Source of the DNA: Marinobacter lutaoensis
GTDB taxonomy: Bacteria; Pseudomonadota; Gammaproteobacteria; Pseudomonadales; Oleiphilaceae
Length of the DNA: 64,000 nucleotides
Direction of reading: 5' to 3'
Assembly: GCF_001981305.1 (NCBI RefSeq)
Contig: NZ_MSCW01000004.1
Location: 248,001 to 312,000 of the forward strand
Below are positions 7,476-15,669 of the stretch, in pieces (position 1 is the first letter of the stretch; every line of letters starts with the position of its first letter). Both the position numbers and the translations under genes were made by a program. The notes under the pieces were generated by a model. That model had not been told where the DNA came from and did not search any database. It worked only from the letters and a program-made list of their open reading frames with translations.

Positions 7476-7763
7476 TTATCGAGTTAACAAAATTTCAATC
7501 CCCTTTCCCGGTAATCGCCTAGTGTCATATCTCCGCCCGATTGGTAACCGAACGCTTAGAGCTGCAATCTTCATTTCGAACGCCCTTACACCTGCTTTCT
7601 TCGCCAGCTTTTCAAGCAGAGCATTAGTCAGAATGATCGAGCGCATATTTTCTCTATGAGCGTATATTCGCATCCTCATCTTCTCCCCGCAGGGTGCCAT
7701 GAATTCGCCCGCTTCCGCGTGTCTAATAATCTTATCAATCACTGCCACAGCTTCTCTTTTCAT
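7476..7763 (-). CDS. conserved-looking 95-residue protein downstream of traG, unknown
   Basis: A basic 95-residue protein starting with MKREAVAVIDKIIRHAEAGE, no signal peptide or membrane segment. AAGGAG precedes the ATG. It begins 11 bp after traG and is therefore in its operon. I recognise no family; possible roles include regulation of transfer or a cytoplasmic accessory protein. Confidence 0.6.
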   Translation of the reverse strand: MKREAVAVIDKIIRHAEAGEFMAPCGEKMRMRIYAHRENMRSIILTNALLEKLAKKAGVRAFEMKIAALSVRLPIGRRYDTRRLPGKGIEILLTR

Positions 7764-7774
7764 GAAACGCTCCT

Positions 7775-10700
7775 TTACTCTCCATTCTGTACAGCCATAT
7801 AGCGGCTTACTGGCATCAGATAACCCCCGGCCTGCTCGCGCCCGGCACCCGCAGAAGCCTCAATAATGTCTGCTGCTTTGTTTGCCAGATCGGCGTCACC
7901 GCCGAACTCACTTTGAAGTTGCTGCCTGTATTCAGCTTCACGCCCGTCGCTTTCGCCCAATAACGACGAAGCAAACAATTGAGCCCCTGCTTGAGATTGG
8001 AGACCGTGTTCATGAATCGCTGTCTGAACAGCCAACTCGCGGAACTCATCACCGTACTGCTCAACAAAACGCTGTGCGTGCTCCGCACCTTCCTCTGATG
8101 CACTGGCAAACGCTGCCGCAAAGAACATCCCACGCTCCCTAATGGACATGTCTTTAGCAGCTTCCGACAAATCACTTTCTCCAGTAATCCACTCTTTGGC
8201 CGCTGTGTATCCGCTGACCCCGGCACCGATAATCGAACGCCCCAGGTCTGCGGCTCCAGTCGCGATATGACCCGCTACGCCGTACTCATCCTGGATGTAC
8301 TGATCGCCACGGTTTGAATCAGCGATAAACTGGTCGCGTTCTTGGGGAGTCATGGCCGCGAGGTGCTCCATCGAACCTGCAAAATCATCCGAGAAACCGC
8401 CTGCTCCAGCACTAACCCCACCAACTACTTGATCGAAGAATCGGCCAATACCCTCGGTAGTAGAGAAGATACTCGCCGAGGTAGATGGCTCGACTTCAGA
8501 CGCCATAATTTGACTTCTCAGAGCACCGAGCCGCTCTCCCCGGTAGTCGTCTCTGTTTTCAGAGTCTGCCGCTTCTACGTTGCTTAGGTTTTGGTTATGA
8601 CGCTGAAGCACTGCGCTCTCCCCAGGCACGCCTGCCCTTGCCTGATTTCTTTGTTCGTTCGACATGCTCTGAGGTTCTTGAAGTTCTCGCGCACCTATAC
8701 CATGCGTTATCGCTGGAGAGCTTTCCAAAAGATCTTGCTGTGCATTGGAATCTCTCACGGTTGTCGCGCTGCCCGTAGCACTTGCGATGGTTTCGGCAGC
8801 AATAGCCTGTTCCGATGCTTTACCAGAGTTAAGAAGCGCATAGAGCTGACCGCCTGCGGTTGCTCTTGCTGAATCCATTCCCAACGCTTCATAAAACTGG
8901 GATTTCTCAGCCGCAAGTTGGCGTGTTTCGGGTGAAGCCATCCGCATCCCATCTCTTAGCTGTGAATGAGCTTCAGGACTGCTGGTTACTGCCTCCGCCA
9001 GGGCCCTCATATCCATTGCACTCGTCGTTCCAATGCTCGATTGAGCGCTGGCGAGACGCTGATAAGTATTTTGTGCTGTTATGGCTTGGGTCGCGGATTC
9101 AGAAAACTGCTCACGCTGCTCCTCTCCAAGAGAGTTCGTAAAGCGCTGACCACTCTGCGTATTGACCTGACGAGCTATATCCCTAGTCAAAGCTGCTGAA
9201 TCGCTGTCAGTGAAACCAACATTCTTGGCAAGCCGGTCCATATCGCCTGTAAGCTGCTGACGTTGATCGGTGGAGGTAGAAGTTGCAGAACCAGAAATTC
9301 CTCCTTTGACATCGACTGGTGCTGCCTTCGCTATTGCCATTCCAGCAGGGCCAGCCAACAGGGCTCCCGCAACCTGCCCGGCATCCACATTCGCACTGGC
9401 TTGCATACCAATCGCCCCAGCAATGGCATCTGTATGGCTCTCATTCAAACCATATTGTCGAGCGTAATCCTGAGCTTGGCCGTAAATCGCCTGTGCCTGT
9501 GAAGAGTCAGATGCACGAAGGGATTGCCCAAGCCCTTGTAAACGAGCGTAGCTTTGCTCAGCAGAGGCCCCAGAGAAAACCGAATTAGAAAGCTGGGATG
9601 CAAATGACTGTGTTGCCTGGGCTGACGATGCCTGGGAGGAACTAACCGCACTACTGAGCATGTTCCCGACATTAACTTTGTCTACCATGCTCTCGGAACC
9701 GGTAAGTTGAAGCCCTCGGAAGTCATCAAATTGAGATTTCGGCATCATGTCCAACGCCGCTGAGGGCTTAATGGCGTCGGGAGTAGAAATTTTCTCGTTG
9801 ATATGGTCACCGCCATTCAAACGGCCTGCGAGAGAAGTCATTGCGTAAGTGGAGCCGGTTACAACGAACAGAGTAATCACTGGAGTGGCCGCAGCCAACA
9901 TGCCTCCCGTTGCAAGCCAATTAGATGTTATCTGGTATGCCTCGCTTATCCCGTGGAAAGTGGAAAACGGGTCGTTCTCTAGGGCACTCAACGCACCTGT
10001 AGCGGACATATGAATATAGAGGTTAATAATTGACAACACCGGCATCCAGAGCTGAATCCATGCGAGTGTCACCAAATACTTTCCCACCAAACCGATACCG
10101 AACCGGCCCATCAACATAAAGAATGCAGTCAGAGGTGTTACGGCATAAACGAAACCCTCGAAAAACGTCATCATCGGGCGAACGATGGTCATAAACATTG
10201 ATTGTTCAGCAGCCCATTGAGTATTCCTTTGCTGGATAGCTTGGTTCAGCATAATTGCCGACGAGAAATCCCGCATATCCTGGTACTTTCCTTGGGCAGC
10301 ATCTTCATATATCGGCTTAAGCACGGCTGTTAGTATGTAGTCCTGAGCATTAGATCCCGTCATACCAAGACTCGCTAATGCATCATAAAGACGATTTGAC
10401 ACACCGACTCCAGCAACATCACCACTAGCGTCTCTCATACCCCGCTCGATGGCTTCATGAACCAAATAGTTGCCTTTAACTTCATTAAGTGCGTTGCTAA
10501 TCGCAACAAACCCATCAGAACAGGTGTAATCCTGGGGAGAGCCACCAAGGTAAAGCCGAGTTCCATATAAGTCTGATTCAAAGCGAAGTGCCTGCATTGC
10601 AGGGGCGGTAAATAAGTCTTGGATTGACGCTTGATGCAAATCAATTTTCGTTAGCGTGCATTCTCGTATGTAGTTGTGAATTGAAAGCTCGACGTTTACA

Positions 10701-11188
10701 CCCTCTCCACCAACAGCGTTATCCATTGCTTTAAATACAACCGGGTTAACGGCAGCATCTTGAAGCTGATTTATCAAGTGAAGGGAGTCAGCAAATCGAT
10801 TCTGTGTCGAACCCGGCGAAATAAATGAATACCCCTGCTCAAACAGGCTTGTAACTGAGTACCCAACATTTGAGACAACCGAACCAACCGCTGCTGGCCC
10901 CACTGGGACATTATCAACGACCCGAACTTCGCCGGAGTATGCATCTTCAATAAGGACAGTCGTGGATGGTCCAAATGCCATAGCATAGAAAATCCATGCC
11001 ACCAAAATAGTGCCAATCTGTATTTCCTTGGCTCCATTCATAATCGATTGGAAAAAAACTATTAGTACACCGATAAGCAGCCCTACCGATGCCATTTGTG
11101 TGAAATCGCCGGTTCCGGTGATCATGGAAACGGCTATCAAAACCTGCTCCAAGAATGCCGAATCACCGACAGAGTGTATGGTCCACAT
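7775..11188 (-). CDS. traG: TraG-like mating-pair stabilisation/entry protein
   Basis: An 1137-residue protein with the TraG_N layout: N-terminal membrane helices (about 15-75 and 335-450, including GLLIGVLIVFFQSIMNGAKE) around a periplasmic loop, then a long soluble Gln/Ser/Ala-rich C-terminal half (about 480-1137). In F-type systems the N-terminus assembles the pilus and stabilises mating pairs, and the C-terminus takes part in entry exclusion. TraN and TraG together identify the transfer system as F/SXT/IncA-C type. Strong SD CAGGAGA. Copy 4 of the motif lies 78 bp before the start. Confidence 0.88.
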   Translation of the reverse strand: MWTIHSVGDSAFLEQVLIAVSMITGTGDFTQMASVGLLIGVLIVFFQSIMNGAKEIQIGTILVAWIFYAMAFGPSTTVLIEDAYSGEVRVVDNVPVGPAAVGSVVSNVGYSVTSLFEQGYSFISPGSTQNRFADSLHLINQLQDAAVNPVVFKAMDNAVGGEGVNVELSIHNYIRECTLTKIDLHQASIQDLFTAPAMQALRFESDLYGTRLYLGGSPQDYTCSDGFVAISNALNEVKGNYLVHEAIERGMRDASGDVAGVGVSNRLYDALASLGMTGSNAQDYILTAVLKPIYEDAAQGKYQDMRDFSSAIMLNQAIQQRNTQWAAEQSMFMTIVRPMMTFFEGFVYAVTPLTAFFMLMGRFGIGLVGKYLVTLAWIQLWMPVLSIINLYIHMSATGALSALENDPFSTFHGISEAYQITSNWLATGGMLAAATPVITLFVVTGSTYAMTSLAGRLNGGDHINEKISTPDAIKPSAALDMMPKSQFDDFRGLQLTGSESMVDKVNVGNMLSSAVSSSQASSAQATQSFASQLSNSVFSGASAEQSYARLQGLGQSLRASDSSQAQAIYGQAQDYARQYGLNESHTDAIAGAIGMQASANVDAGQVAGALLAGPAGMAIAKAAPVDVKGGISGSATSTSTDQRQQLTGDMDRLAKNVGFTDSDSAALTRDIARQVNTQSGQRFTNSLGEEQREQFSESATQAITAQNTYQRLASAQSSIGTTSAMDMRALAEAVTSSPEAHSQLRDGMRMASPETRQLAAEKSQFYEALGMDSARATAGGQLYALLNSGKASEQAIAAETIASATGSATTVRDSNAQQDLLESSPAITHGIGARELQEPQSMSNEQRNQARAGVPGESAVLQRHNQNLSNVEAADSENRDDYRGERLGALRSQIMASEVEPSTSASIFSTTEGIGRFFDQVVGGVSAGAGGFSDDFAGSMEHLAAMTPQERDQFIADSNRGDQYIQDEYGVAGHIATGAADLGRSIIGAGVSGYTAAKEWITGESDLSEAAKDMSIRERGMFFAAAFASASEEGAEHAQRFVEQYGDEFRELAVQTAIHEHGLQSQAGAQLFASSLLGESDGREAEYRQQLQSEFGGDADLANKAADIIEASAGAGREQAGGYLMPVSRYMAVQNGE

Positions 11189-11256
11189 TGGGGAATCTCC
11201 TGTTAAAAACTCCCCCTCATACTAAATACACCTATCACTAGAGCACGCACGTGTTC

Positions 11257-11274
11257 TTGCCCATTTTGGGCGCA
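11257..11274 (-). promoter_or_regulatory. element-wide 18-bp palindromic motif, copy 4
   Basis: Minus-strand reading TGCGCCCAAAATGGGCAA, the copy closest to the consensus, 78 bp before traG. Confidence 0.6.
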
Positions 11275-11292
11275 AAGCCAAATTTAGGGTAA

Positions 11293-11313
11293 GTTTGTAC
11301 CGTCAGTACAAAC
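11293..11313. promoter_or_regulatory. inverted repeat GTTTGTAC-N5-GTACAAAC
   Basis: Perfect 8-bp arms in the divergent region between traG and the lipoprotein gene, about 90 bp before the latter's ATG. Looks like an operator for a dimeric regulator; none can be assigned. Confidence 0.5.
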
Positions 11314-11401
11314 CATTGTTTTTTATGGATTAACCAAAGTTTTTGGGTTGCGATTTCTTAAAGTCGTGAGACACTTTTTAAAGATAACGGAGGATAAACC
11401 C

Positions 11402-12286
11402 ATGAAACGATACATCGAGATTGCAGCTTCTGCTGCTGTAGTTCTGTCACTGGCAGGTTGTGCAACCACCGGTTCATCCGACCCCGCAACCTATGAACCG
11501 GCTAAATCCCGTGCGTACAACCTCGCTCAGGCCGGGGGTATCACTGAAGCGCGGGATACGGAGAGAAAGCACCTTTCAGAAAACGAGCTTTACAAGGTCG
11601 CTTCCAATGCCGACATCCTCATGTGGGATCGAGGAGCAAATTGGAGCGGGGGAGAAGCACTGGGAGCTAGCCTCTTGTTTGCAGCCCTGGAGCCAACGTC
11701 GAACTTCGCGAAAGACTCTTTGTTCGGCTGGATGCCTTCCAGCATGGCGACAGATGCCGCGCAGGCCCGTGCGAAGATGTCAGAAGTGACTACCTCCGCA
11801 ATGAAAAAGGCACTCGGTAGCCTTGGCTATACGTATGAAGCCACGCTAGAGAACTACGACCAAAAAGCAGTGTTTGGGGGCGGAAGCGCTTTTCTGTTCA
11901 GTCAGATAACTATTATCGACCAGGATAAGGGATGCCCAGCACCAGATTCTGTCGATCACTACTCAAAGACATGCTATGTCTCCTCTCAGATCATAGAGCC
12001 AAGTCAAGGCTTTGAACCTGCGTTCCTGGGAGGTAGTCAGGCCTGGTCGTTCAAAACTGACGGCGTGAAGGCCTCATCTGTGAAACTGAATTTCCCGGAA
12101 GGGGTGACCGTGGACAGAGTGTCCATCATCGGCGCAATCAGCGAGAATCTGCCCGATTGGGCCTACATGTTTACCCCTCAAACCGATGACACTCCTCCCA
12201 TGGTCGTAAACAAGGGGAAACCCTTGTACTTTGTGGAACCGATTAGTAACGATGGTAAGAATTCGGCCAACACACAAAGCGACTGA
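11402..12286 (+). CDS. lipoprotein of the conjugative element, unknown function
   Basis: A 294-residue protein with a lipoprotein signal peptide (residues 1-20, lipobox LAGC), then a soluble region. The ATG at 11402 follows CGGAGGATAAACC; the upstream in-frame extension lacks an SD. Surface or entry exclusion proteins of conjugative systems are often lipoproteins, so that is a candidate role, but I see no family motif. It is transcribed away from traG from its own promoter and lacks the 18-bp motif, which would suit a constitutive function in donor cells. Confidence 0.65.
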   Translation: MKRYIEIAASAAVVLSLAGCATTGSSDPATYEPAKSRAYNLAQAGGITEARDTERKHLSENELYKVASNADILMWDRGANWSGGEALGASLLFAALEPTSNFAKDSLFGWMPSSMATDAAQARAKMSEVTTSAMKKALGSLGYTYEATLENYDQKAVFGGGSAFLFSQITIIDQDKGCPAPDSVDHYSKTCYVSSQIIEPSQGFEPAFLGGSQAWSFKTDGVKASSVKLNFPEGVTVDRVSIIGAISENLPDWAYMFTPQTDDTPPMVVNKGKPLYFVEPISNDGKNSANTQSD

Positions 12287-12298
12287 TTGGAACGATGA

Positions 12299-12334
12299 CC
12301 TTCAGAAACTTTCACATGTGAAAGTTTCTGAAGG
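12299..12334. repeat. 36-bp perfect palindrome
   Basis: Left arm CCTTCAGAAACTTTCACA followed at once by its exact reverse complement, with no loop base. Core CTTTCACATGTGAAAG is shared with 5553-5568. It lies after the lipoprotein gene and 33 bp before the next ATG. Could be a terminator-like hairpin or a multi-subunit operator; the shared core favours a protein site. Confidence 0.7.
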
Positions 12335-12366
12335 CATCCGATAGCAAGAAAGCGAGGTTTGCAGTC

Positions 12367-12525
12367 ATGGCAAGAACACTAGATCAGCTCCTAGAGCAGG
12401 AGAAGCCCGAAGTTGTGGCCGAGGCCAAACGAAAGGCATCAGAAATTCTCGCCACTTTGGATCAACAATCTACAAAAGAACGGGAACGTGAAGACAATTC
12501 CGTAAACGCCCCTCCTCAGAAATAG
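12367..12525 (+). CDS. 52-residue protein resembling the N-terminus of an XRE-type regulator
   Basis: The product begins MARTLDQLLEQEKPEVVAEA and continues with a charged helix (KRKASEILATL). This resembles the leader helix in front of the HTH in HigA/XRE-type antitoxins, but the HTH itself is absent, so it is a short stand-alone version or a remnant. GAGG lies 10 bp before the ATG and a strong terminator follows the stop immediately. Function unknown. Confidence 0.5.
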   Translation: MARTLDQLLEQEKPEVVAEAKRKASEILATLDQQSTKEREREDNSVNAPPQK

Positions 12526-12552
12526 CAAAGGGCCAGACAAGCTGGCCCTTTG
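12526..12552. terminator. rho-independent terminator between convergent genes
   Basis: An 11-bp perfect stem CAAAGGGCCAG / CTGGCCCTTTG with a 5-base loop, immediately after the preceding stop codon; T-rich sequence follows. Confidence 0.8.
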
Positions 12553-12559
12553 TTGGTGT

Positions 12560-12913
12560 TTAACTACAACCTTCATCTTCAATAACAATATACCGCTCGG
12601 GATCATCATAAATCTTGATCGCTTGGTAATACGTCATTGAAGTGAGATCGGCATATACGCTCGGCTCAAGTTCTGAAGCAGGCGGCCTCTGATCGTAGAC
12701 ATCAATTTCGAACACTCGTATTTTGTCAATACATAGCTCCACACGGAACGCCCGATCTTTTGATTTCCAATAGTAGTACCCAGACACCTCACCAAACAAA
12801 AATGGACTGTAAAGGGCAACTGGGTCTTTACCATGGACATGGATAAAGTCTTCACTTTCCGGTATTGGGAAAGGGTCTACTCCACCATTGCGATAAAAAA
12901 TCTCTGAAATCAT
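12560..12913 (-). CDS. 117-residue acidic protein, unknown
   Basis: An acidic, Tyr-rich cytoplasmic protein (EVSGYYYWKSKDRAFRVE in the middle), no signal or membrane segment. SD AAGGAGA before the ATG supports coding. Last gene of a run of five small minus-strand genes. No family recognised. Confidence 0.6.
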   Translation of the reverse strand: MISEIFYRNGGVDPFPIPESEDFIHVHGKDPVALYSPFLFGEVSGYYYWKSKDRAFRVELCIDKIRVFEIDVYDQRPPASELEPSVYADLTSMTYYQAIKIYDDPERYIVIEDEGCS

Positions 12914-12976
12914 AATTACTTTCTCCTTACGATAGGTTGTTAAATAATACCAATCTAAGTGGCTCTATAAAGAAGC

Positions 12977-13003
12977 CGAAATTGCCCAATAAGAGCAATT
13001 TCG
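12977..13003. repeat. intergenic hairpin a
   Basis: 9-bp stem CGAAATTGC / GCAATTTCG between two small genes, nested within a weaker outer pairing (CTCTAT / ATAGAG). Confidence 0.6.
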
Positions 13004-13020
13004 ACCGTTTCATAGAGTGT

Positions 13021-13212
13021 TTACCGTGGTGCATATCCCGATTCAGCAAGACCCTTCTGCAACGCAGATAAAGCCTCTCTCATCAAATACGCCTCGTCAT
13101 CGTCAACAGCATTAATCCTCACTTCTTGCCAACCAACTCGCTTTACAAGCTGCGCTAAAGCCAAAGCCTGCGCATCGGACAGCTCAGTAAGGACGGATAC
13201 TGTATTATCCAT
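13021..13212 (-). CDS. 63-residue plasmid/ICE-type small protein, unknown
   Basis: MDNTVSVLTELSDAQALALA followed by VKRVGWQEVRINAVDDDEAY. I have seen closely similar short proteins on broad-host-range plasmids and ICEs, without known function. A strong SD AGGAGG precedes the ATG. All helix by appearance, acidic centre. Confidence 0.65.
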   Translation of the reverse strand: MDNTVSVLTELSDAQALALAQLVKRVGWQEVRINAVDDDEAYLMREALSALQKGLAESGYAPR

Positions 13213-13233
13213 AAGGACCTCCTATGAGAAGGA

Positions 13234-13255
13234 GGGAAGCCCCCAAGGGCTTCCC
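13234..13255. repeat. intergenic hairpin b
   Basis: Perfect 9-bp stem GGGAAGCCC / GGGCTTCCC with a CCAA loop, between two small genes. Confidence 0.65.
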
Positions 13256-13266
13256 CAGGGGCTTCA

Positions 13267-13533
13267 TTAATTCACCGCACCGTAGTGAGATTTCGCGTAA
13301 GCAAGATCGAGCGTAAAGGTAATCTCAATCCGGTCCACGACGAGATCGAATTTACGGGCGTGTTCCAGCAGATTAGACCGGAACACTGATTCGGCGTCGT
13401 CATGCGACGTTGCGTTAACCGTCTCAGCGACCAGCTCACCTTTTCCGTTGTCGTAACAGACGTCGGTGTAGTACACACGTCCGCACACATCGAACTGGTG
13501 ATTCTCTGGTTGATTTTTAATTTGTCCCAGCAT
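13267..13533 (-). CDS. 88-residue protein, unknown
   Basis: Soluble, mixed alpha/beta by pattern (VCGRVYYTDVCYDNGKGELV, later LVVDRIEITFTLDLAYA). SD TGGAGA. No recognised family. Part of the run of small genes separated by hairpins. Confidence 0.6.
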   Translation of the reverse strand: MLGQIKNQPENHQFDVCGRVYYTDVCYDNGKGELVAETVNATSHDDAESVFRSNLLEHARKFDLVVDRIEITFTLDLAYAKSHYGAVN

Positions 13534-13554
13534 GTCTTTTCTCCAAGAGTAAAA

Positions 13555-13591
13555 AGCCGGGACTTCGCCCTACCGGGCTTAGTACCCGGCT
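13555..13591. repeat. intergenic hairpin c
   Basis: Outer stem AGCCGGG / CCCGGCT with an inner GCCC / GGGC stem, between two small genes. Confidence 0.6.
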
Positions 13592-13605
13592 GGGTGGTTT
13601 AGTGC

Positions 13606-13890
13606 TTACCGAGGACCGGCAAGTGATTTGTTGCAGTGGAGCGCAGGTCGAATGACCTCACCATCAATGATGCGGCCAGTGATGAATCCGACAGGGGGAT
13701 TCTGCTCTGATTGCTCCGGTTCAATAACGTCTCCAGAAATTGGCGACGAGGTTTGACTGACGACCCGTACGGGCCGCGCTTTGAATATTGATCGAGCGAT
13801 GACGTTAAGAGTGCGAGCTACCAGCGAGGCACCAAACGCAATAACGCCAACTGTGACAATCATGACCAAAACGAATGTGGAAAAGTACAT
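13606..13890 (-). CDS. 94-residue single-span membrane protein, unknown
   Basis: One transmembrane helix near the N-terminus (YFSTFVLVMIVTVGVIAFGA) and a polar tail with GRIIDGEVIRP. The ATG at 13890 is preferred to the TTG 12 bases upstream because GGAG is then 6 bp away. Function unknown. Confidence 0.6.
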   Translation of the reverse strand: MYFSTFVLVMIVTVGVIAFGASLVARTLNVIARSIFKARPVRVVSQTSSPISGDVIEPEQSEQNPPVGFITGRIIDGEVIRPALHCNKSLAGPR

Positions 13891-13919
13891 ATAGAGCTCC
13901 AAACAATAGTTGATTGAAA

Positions 13920-13954
13920 GGGGCTCATCCGTGACCGGGAAGCCCCGGTTACGG
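13920..13954. repeat. intergenic hairpin d
   Basis: Alternative pairings GGGGCT / AGCCCC and CCGTGACCGG / CCGGTTACGG (one wobble pair), between two small genes. Confidence 0.55.
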
Positions 13955-13965
13955 GTTTAAATGAT

Positions 13966-14220
13966 TTATCGGGAACGCGAAAACCAATCTGAAACTGGCT
14001 CAAACTTGTCGCCCGACTTCATTATCTCGATGAAGTCATCCTCGTTGTCACATCGGGCCAAACCGAAATAGCTTTTCGTAAATCGGCCATCAAGGCACCG
14101 AAGGACCGTGAAGTGGAGATTTCCTTTTGACTCACAGTGAGCCATGACAATCCCTCTGCGTTGATACACATGGGAATCATTCAAAGGAAGCACCAAGCCG
14201 TTGACTTCGAGTTTTTTCAT
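13966..14220 (-). CDS. 84-residue protein, unknown
   Basis: Starts MKKLEVNGLVLPLNDSHVYQ; soluble, mixed charge. The ATG at 14220 has GAGGTG in front and is preferred to an upstream in-frame ATG. First gene of the five-gene run. No family recognised. Confidence 0.55.
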   Translation of the reverse strand: MKKLEVNGLVLPLNDSHVYQRRGIVMAHCESKGNLHFTVLRCLDGRFTKSYFGLARCDNEDDFIEIMKSGDKFEPVSDWFSRSR

Positions 14221-14248
14221 CTTGCACCTCAAATAGTTTTGAGGGGTC

Positions 14249-14277
14249 TCCCAGTACAGGGATACCCCTGTCTGGGA
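14249..14277. repeat. leader hairpin e
   Basis: 12 paired bases: TCCCAG-T-ACAGGG against CCCTGT-CTGGGA, small loop. Lies between motif copy 5 and the first gene of the small-gene run, so it would be in the transcript leader. Confidence 0.6.
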
Positions 14278-14389
14278 TGATGGTTAAACTTGCTGTTTGT
14301 TTGAGGAGGCCAGCTACCTCTCTATTTCCGGCGGTTCCGGAAATTGAAGATAGGTTATCGGACAATGGCCGTGAGGCACGAAGCTACTT

Positions 14390-14407
14390 TTTCCCTTTTT
14401 GGGCGCA
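14390..14407 (-). promoter_or_regulatory. element-wide 18-bp palindromic motif, copy 5 (weaker)
   Basis: Minus-strand reading TGCGCCCAAAAAGGGAAA. It keeps the GCGCCCAAAA half but has a poorer second arm. It is about 180 bp before the first gene of the small-gene run, further than the other copies. Confidence 0.5.
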
Positions 14408-14421
14408 AAGAGGTTTTTTGT

Positions 14422-14700
14422 CTACTTGGGCCTGGGAGGTTCGCCTGGTCTGCCTAACAGCTCCCATAGAAGTCTGAAGGCATAGAAATGATCCCGTAGG
14501 GTTGTACTGCTCAGATGGCTCTGCCGCGCATAGTACCTGTGGATATGTGCTCTACCCACCTGATTAGGCTGGCTTACGCCTTGCTCATGGGCCGCAATAT
14601 CTGACAGTGCAGCAATCAGCCGTTTCACCATCGCCCGTCTGGCTGTCTTGCCACCATGGCGAACATACACATGTGCTCGCTCTCTTACCCATTTTTCCAT
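14422..14700 (-). CDS. 92-residue protein coupled to the integrase, unknown
   Basis: A basic helical protein (MEKWVRERAHVYVRHGGKTA ... RDHFYAFRLLWELLGRPG) resembling the core-binding helices of site-specific recombinases. It begins 3 bp after the integrase stop, so the two are co-transcribed. Might be an accessory factor of that recombinase; inference. Confidence 0.6.
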   Translation of the reverse strand: MEKWVRERAHVYVRHGGKTARRAMVKRLIAALSDIAAHEQGVSQPNQVGRAHIHRYYARQSHLSSTTLRDHFYAFRLLWELLGRPGEPPRPK

Positions 14701-14703
14701 CGC

Positions 14704-15669
14704 TTACCCCAAATATGAGTTTGTTACGTCAATACGACCGTGTCCCAGCTCCCGCGCTATCTCAGCACGGATCTCCTGATCCAGTGTCTTGGCCTGGGCG
14801 ACCGAGATCCCCAGTTCCTTGGACAGGTATTCATGATGAGCCCGACCGTGGGCCACACCAGCGCGGATAGGGCTATCGGCCCCCATAAGGACCCTGTAGC
14901 GCTCCTGAGCATAGTGGTGGCGCTCACCATGAAAGTTCACCGGCTGACGACCAATCTCCCGATATGCCTCTTGTCGAAATTCTCTGTATGTCTGGTTGCC
15001 TGGGATCATACTGCGGCCATCCTGGATGGCCGCAGCTCTCTGAAGAGCGGTTATCTGAGCATTAGAGGTAATCGGCACCATACGCTGGCGACCACCTTTG
15101 GTTCCGTCCTTGATGGCAACAACCCCTTCTTTCTCTGCCTGTTTCAGCGCCCGAGTCGCATCAAGCTTGGCCGACTCCTCGAATCGCAGGCCAAAGTTGC
15201 GCTGCACCTCCAGCAGCGCTCCCAGCCGTTCTGAGACAGCCCCTATAGCTGCCTGGTGGGCCGCTTCCGAAACGCTCCGGTCGCTCGATGCGATCCCTGA
15301 ACGCTTGGGAAGCCCGCCCTCAGCGACAGGCGCTACTCTGACTTGTCGGTCGCCACGAGCAATCTCCATCACCCGGTTTACTGCCGACAGGTAGTTCTGA
15401 GCTGTGGAGGGAGAAATCTCGCCACGCTCAAACCTATCGTTCAGATGGGCCGCATAGGCCACCAGATGGGCCTTCTCGATGTCTCGCATGTCCTTTATGC
15501 CCTGTTCGGTCTTGATCCAGGATGAAAAAACGCTCCAACGATCATGGATCGTTGCAATTGAAGCAAAGCTTCTCATCCCCTCTTTGAGCGCGTTGAGACC
15601 CGCCCGCGTCATATCACGGCTCTTAAGGCCATAGTTTCTGGCATCCGGATTGGATCGTTCTGAGCGCAT
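14704..15669 (-). CDS. Integrase_1-type tyrosine recombinase
   Basis: A 321-residue protein. N-terminal part (about 20-130) is a SAM-like core-binding domain. The C-terminal part has a putative catalytic Arg in GLRFEESAKLDA, a His-rich box FHGERHHYAQERY and the terminal GHGRIDVTNSYLG, giving the late His/Arg and the Tyr. This matches integrase-like proteins (PF12835 type) common on conjugative elements, whose role is less clear than that of classical phage integrases. It is a second recombinase in the element beside the one at the left edge. Confidence 0.8.
   Translation of the reverse strand: MRSERSNPDARNYGLKSRDMTRAGLNALKEGMRSFASIATIHDRWSVFSSWIKTEQGIKDMRDIEKAHLVAYAAHLNDRFERGEISPSTAQNYLSAVNRVMEIARGDRQVRVAPVAEGGLPKRSGIASSDRSVSEAAHQAAIGAVSERLGALLEVQRNFGLRFEESAKLDATRALKQAEKEGVVAIKDGTKGGRQRMVPITSNAQITALQRAAAIQDGRSMIPGNQTYREFRQEAYREIGRQPVNFHGERHHYAQERYRVLMGADSPIRAGVAHGRAHHEYLSKELGISVAQAKTLDQEIRAEIARELGHGRIDVTNSYLG

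Noticed and set aside
14177..14365. 62-codon frame on the minus strand with a TTG start
   Set aside because: No SD, overlaps the better supported start at 14220 and runs through hairpin e.
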